Position numbers and translations under genes: made by a program
The notes under the pieces: model-generated
Seen by the model: only the letters and a program-made list of their open reading frames with translations
What the model was told of the DNA's origin: nothing
Database searches by the model: none
Part shown: positions 61,286 to 64,000 of the stretch, in pieces
Position numbering within the stretch: the stretch's first letter is position 1
Layout: each line of letters starts with the position of its first letter
Origin: Simplicispira metamorpha
GTDB taxonomy: Bacteria > Pseudomonadota > Gammaproteobacteria > Burkholderiales > Burkholderiaceae_C
Assembly: GCF_004341365.1 (NCBI RefSeq)
Contig: NZ_SLXH01000009.1
Span: 1 to 64,000, forward strand
Length of the DNA: 64,000 nucleotides
Direction: 5' to 3'

Positions 61286-63478
61286 ATGTCACCTTCTTCA
61301 GAGGATCGCATTGTGACTTCGTCGCACCAGACCTTTTCGCCCACGCCGTCCCAGTCCAAAGCGCTGCATGCAGTGCCAGAGCAAGCCTGTACTGCGCTGA
61401 TCCCAGAGGCATCCGATGTCCTGCAAGCTACTTTGCTGGACCGGGACCACAGCATTCTGGCCTTCAATGAGCGCGTATTTGACTGGGCGGTTCGCGCCGA
61501 TGTGCCACTGCTGGAGCGGGTGCGTTTTCTGACCATTGTTTCTTCCAATCTCGACGAGTTTTTCGAGGTTCGCGCAGCCCCCCATCTGGCAGCAGCCCGC
61601 AGCGGGGAAACCAAAGGGCCCTGCACCCAGGCCTCTTTTGAGGCCCTGTCGGCCAAGGCGCATGACCTGGTGGCGCGCCAATATGCGCTCTACAACGATG
61701 ATTTGGTGCCAGCGCTGGATGCCCATGGCATTCGCATCATTTCGCACGGGCGGCGCACACCTGCGCAGCGGCGCTGGGTGCGGGAGTATTTCCGGCGCGA
61801 GGTGCGCCCCCTGCTGATTCCGGTCGGCCTGGACCCGGCGCACCCTTTTCCGCAGGTGGCCAACAAGTCCTTGAACTTCATCGTGCGGCTCAAGGGCGGC
61901 GATGCTTTTGGCCGTGAGAATGAGATCGCCATTGTCAAAATTCCCCGTGCGCTGCCACGGCTGATACGCATGCCCGCTGCCGTTGCAGCCAAAGGGGCGC
62001 AGTGCGTCAGCCTGTCCAGCGTGGTGCGGGCACACCTGGAAGATTTGTTCCCGGAGCGCCAGGTCACCGAGTTTTCGCAGTTTCGTGTCACCCGCCACTC
62101 GGATCTGGCGGTGGATGAAGAGGACGTGCGCAACCTGCGTACCGCGCTGCGCCAGGGGCTGCAACAGCGCCACTACGGTGAGGCCGTGCGGCTGGAGGTG
62201 TCGGCGGGCTGCTCGGATTTTCTGTCTGACTTTTTGCGCGCACAGTTCAATCTGCCTGCGCCTGCGTTGTACCGTGTGCATGGCCCGGTGAACCTGGTGC
62301 GGCTGGGGCAGTTGATCGACCTGGCCGATGCGCCCAACCTGCTGTTCAAGCCATCACCTCCGTGCTGGCCGCAGCAAATGCAGCAAGGCGGCTCTATCCT
62401 GGCGCAGCTGCGCAAGGGCGACGTGCTCATCCACCAGCCGTTTGAGAGCTTTGATGGCGTCCTGGCTTTTCTGCGCGAGGCCGTCAACGACCCGCATGTG
62501 CTGGCCATCAAGCAAACCATCTACCGCACCGGCGCCGATCCCCAAATGCTGGATTTGCTGCGCGAGGCCGTGCGCCGGGGCAAAGAGGTGCTGGCGGTGG
62601 TCGAGCTCAAAGCACGTTTTGACGAAGAGGCCAACATCAACTGGGCTGAAGCGCTCGAATCGGTGGGCGCGCAGGTGGTGTACGGCGTGGTGGGTCTCAA
62701 GACGCACGCCAAGATGCTGCTGGTCACCCGCCGCGAAGGCCGTGTGCTGCGCCGCTACGGCCATTTGTCCACTGGCAACTACAACCCGCGCACGGCGCGC
62801 CTGTACACCGACCTGAGCTACCTGACTGCCGACGAAGACACCACGGCGGACATGGACAACGTGTTCAACCACCTGGCCAGCCAGAACCGCCTGCCGCGCA
62901 TGCGCCGCTTGCTGGTGGCGCCGTTTCACCTGCACCGGCGCACGCTGGAAAAAATCGAACAGGTGGGGCTGGCCGCAGCGCAAGGCAAAGATGCCCGCAT
63001 CGTTGCCAAAATGAACGCCTTGACCGACGAGGCCCTGGTGCGTGCTTTGTTGCTGGCGGGCCAGCGCGGCGCGCGCATCGATCTGATCGTGCGTGGGGCC
63101 TGTATCTTGCCCGCGCAGGTGCCCGGCGTGAGCGACAACATCCGGGTGCGCTCCATCATCGGGCGCTTTCTGGAGCACAGCCGGGTGTTCTACTTCCGCG
63201 CTGGCGAGCAAGAGGAGCTTTACCTCTCCAGCGCCGACTGGATGAACCGCAACATGCTGCGCCGCGTAGAGGTGTCCTGGCCCGTGACCGATCCGGTGCT
63301 GCGCCAGCGCATCGTGGACGAATGCCTGGTGGCCTACCTGTGCGACGACCGTGATGCCTGGAACCTGCAACCCGATGGCGTGTATGCCCGCTCCAGCCCC
63401 GATGGCAGCGGCACAGGGGTGCAGAACGCGCTGATGCACCGCTATGCACGCAGCACCGCAGCGGGAGGAATGAAATGA
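61286..63478 (+). CDS. ppk1: polyphosphate kinase 1
   Basis: This enzyme polymerises ATP gamma-phosphate into polyphosphate. The 730-residue protein has ILAFNERVFDWA and SSNLDEFFEVR in the N-terminal domain. The catalytic part contains KTHAKMLLVTRR with the phospho-histidine and GHLSTGNYNP, and SSADWMNRNMLRRVEVSWP follows. The ATG at 61286 is chosen; a TTG at 61244 and a GTG at 61313 are also in frame. Its stop overlaps the sixA start. Confidence 0.94.
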   Translation: MSPSSEDRIVTSSHQTFSPTPSQSKALHAVPEQACTALIPEASDVLQATLLDRDHSILAFNERVFDWAVRADVPLLERVRFLTIVSSNLDEFFEVRAAPHLAAARSGETKGPCTQASFEALSAKAHDLVARQYALYNDDLVPALDAHGIRIISHGRRTPAQRRWVREYFRREVRPLLIPVGLDPAHPFPQVANKSLNFIVRLKGGDAFGRENEIAIVKIPRALPRLIRMPAAVAAKGAQCVSLSSVVRAHLEDLFPERQVTEFSQFRVTRHSDLAVDEEDVRNLRTALRQGLQQRHYGEAVRLEVSAGCSDFLSDFLRAQFNLPAPALYRVHGPVNLVRLGQLIDLADAPNLLFKPSPPCWPQQMQQGGSILAQLRKGDVLIHQPFESFDGVLAFLREAVNDPHVLAIKQTIYRTGADPQMLDLLREAVRRGKEVLAVVELKARFDEEANINWAEALESVGAQVVYGVVGLKTHAKMLLVTRREGRVLRRYGHLSTGNYNPRTARLYTDLSYLTADEDTTADMDNVFNHLASQNRLPRMRRLLVAPFHLHRRTLEKIEQVGLAAAQGKDARIVAKMNALTDEALVRALLLAGQRGARIDLIVRGACILPAQVPGVSDNIRVRSIIGRFLEHSRVFYFRAGEQEELYLSSADWMNRNMLRRVEVSWPVTDPVLRQRIVDECLVAYLCDDRDAWNLQPDGVYARSSPDGSGTGVQNALMHRYARSTAAGGMK

Positions 63479-63939
63479 TGGACTTGATTTTGTGGCGCCA
63501 TGCCCATGCCCGTGACCTCGTCGAGGGCGAGGAGGACATTCAGCGCCCCCTGACCCCGCGCGGCGAGAAGCAGGCCGCCCACATGGCCGCATGGCTGCGC
63601 AAGCACTTGCCCGATGGTTTGCGCGTACTGGCCAGCCCGGCAGTGCGCACTGAGCAGACGGTCAAGGCGCTGAACCGGAAATACAAGCTGCGCGCCGAGC
63701 TGCTGCCCGACGGCCTGCCGCAAGACCTGCTGGAGCTGGCCCAGTGGCCCAGCGCCCAAGGCACTGTGCTGGTGGTGGGCCACCAGCCCATGTTGGGCCA
63801 GGTGGCAGCGCAGCTGCTGGGCATGCAGGCCTCTGAGTGCGCGATCCGCAAAGGGTCGGTCTGGTGGTTGCGCCAGCGCCAGCGCCTGGACGCCACCGAA
63901 ACCGTCTTGCTCACGGTGCAGTCACCAGAGTTTTTATGA
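63475..63939 (+). CDS. sixA: phosphohistidine phosphatase SixA
   Basis: The 154-residue histidine phosphatase superfamily enzyme has the catalytic RHAHARD near its N-terminus, RPLTPRGEKQA, and VVGHQPMLG with the second His. SixA dephosphorylates phosphohistidine in phosphotransfer proteins. GGGAGG precedes the ATG at 63475; an ATG at 63478 is equivalent. It overlaps ppk1 by four bases, indicating co-translation. Confidence 0.88.
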   Translation: MMDLILWRHAHARDLVEGEEDIQRPLTPRGEKQAAHMAAWLRKHLPDGLRVLASPAVRTEQTVKALNRKYKLRAELLPDGLPQDLLELAQWPSAQGTVLVVGHQPMLGQVAAQLLGMQASECAIRKGSVWWLRQRQRLDATETVLLTVQSPEFL

Positions 63940-63940
63940 T

Positions 63941-63993
63941 GAAAAGTGGCTCCAGCGCGCACGGGGTGTGCGCTGGCAGCTATCTTTATTGAA
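63941..63993 (+). repeat. palindromic repeat copy J (intergenic, after sixA)
   Basis: GTGGCTCCAGCGCGCACGGGG, then TGTGCGCTGGCAGCTATC. The inner stem CCAGCGCGCAC/GTGTGCGCTGG is strong. It starts two bases after the sixA stop and resembles copy C closely. Confidence 0.8.
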
Positions 63994-64000
63994 TATCCAG

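Overview
The window looks like chromosome from a betaproteobacterium of the family Comamonadaceae (Acidovorax or Simplicispira type). This rests on the rRNA operon with tRNA-Ile and tRNA-Ala in its spacer, the gene orders rpsB-tsf-pyrH-frr-uppS-cdsA-dxr-rseP-bamA-skp-lpxD-fabZ-lpxA-lpxB-rnhB and carA-carB-greA ... yhbY/rlmE-ftsH-folP-glmM, high GC content, and AGCTATC-type palindromic repeats that I associate with this family. No database could be searched; names come from motifs and recalled family features.

Layout. 1-5810: rRNA operon with tandem upstream promoter-like units, processing stalks, 16S, two tRNAs, 23S, 5S and a terminator. 5881-11262: rsuA, a secreted beta-propeller, a secreted polysaccharide deacetylase, a membrane fatty-acid-hydroxylase/sterol-desaturase family protein, an EI24 membrane protein and a CinA/MoaB-fold protein. 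11284-16307: a nitrogen regulation cluster, glnA with a sigma-54 promoter and an NtrC site, a small secreted protein, then ntrB-ntrC. 16344-20726: a lipoprotein, a patatin, a small Ala/Gln-rich protein, and on the minus strand an M23 peptidase and an amidase. 20731-35936: translation, envelope and lipid A genes in one long collinear run. 36007-42935: carAB, greA, a DUF4149 membrane protein, and on the minus strand yhbY and a glycosyltransferase-like gene.

43043-49670: an apparently complete filamentous phage (inovirus) prophage of about 6.6 kb. It carries a serine recombinase, Zot/pI, a pVI-like protein, a TspB/pIII-like adsorption protein, a 23-residue pVII/pIX-like ORF, a small membrane protein, the major coat protein, an ssDNA-binding protein, Rep, a small Zn-ribbon protein and a divergent HTH regulator. 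It is bounded by an 11-bp direct repeat identical to the first 11 bases of rlmE. It therefore sits in the start codon region of rlmE and its regulator ORF runs in frame into rlmE. The native rlmE-ftsH promoter region is stranded 6.6 kb away beside yhbY. 49660-54707: rlmE, ftsH, folP, glmM. 54801-60059: two GGDEF-EAL proteins on the minus strand. 60272-63939: olsB-like acyltransferase, ppk1 and sixA, a phosphate-related group.

The two most unusual observations are (1) the prophage-made HTH-RlmE fusion and promoter swap, and (2) a palindromic repeat family, nine recognised copies of about 50-65 bp. Five copies lie inside reading frames, four of them in the same orientation and frame in unrelated proteins. 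One supplies most of a signal peptide and another supplies the stop codon of ntrC.
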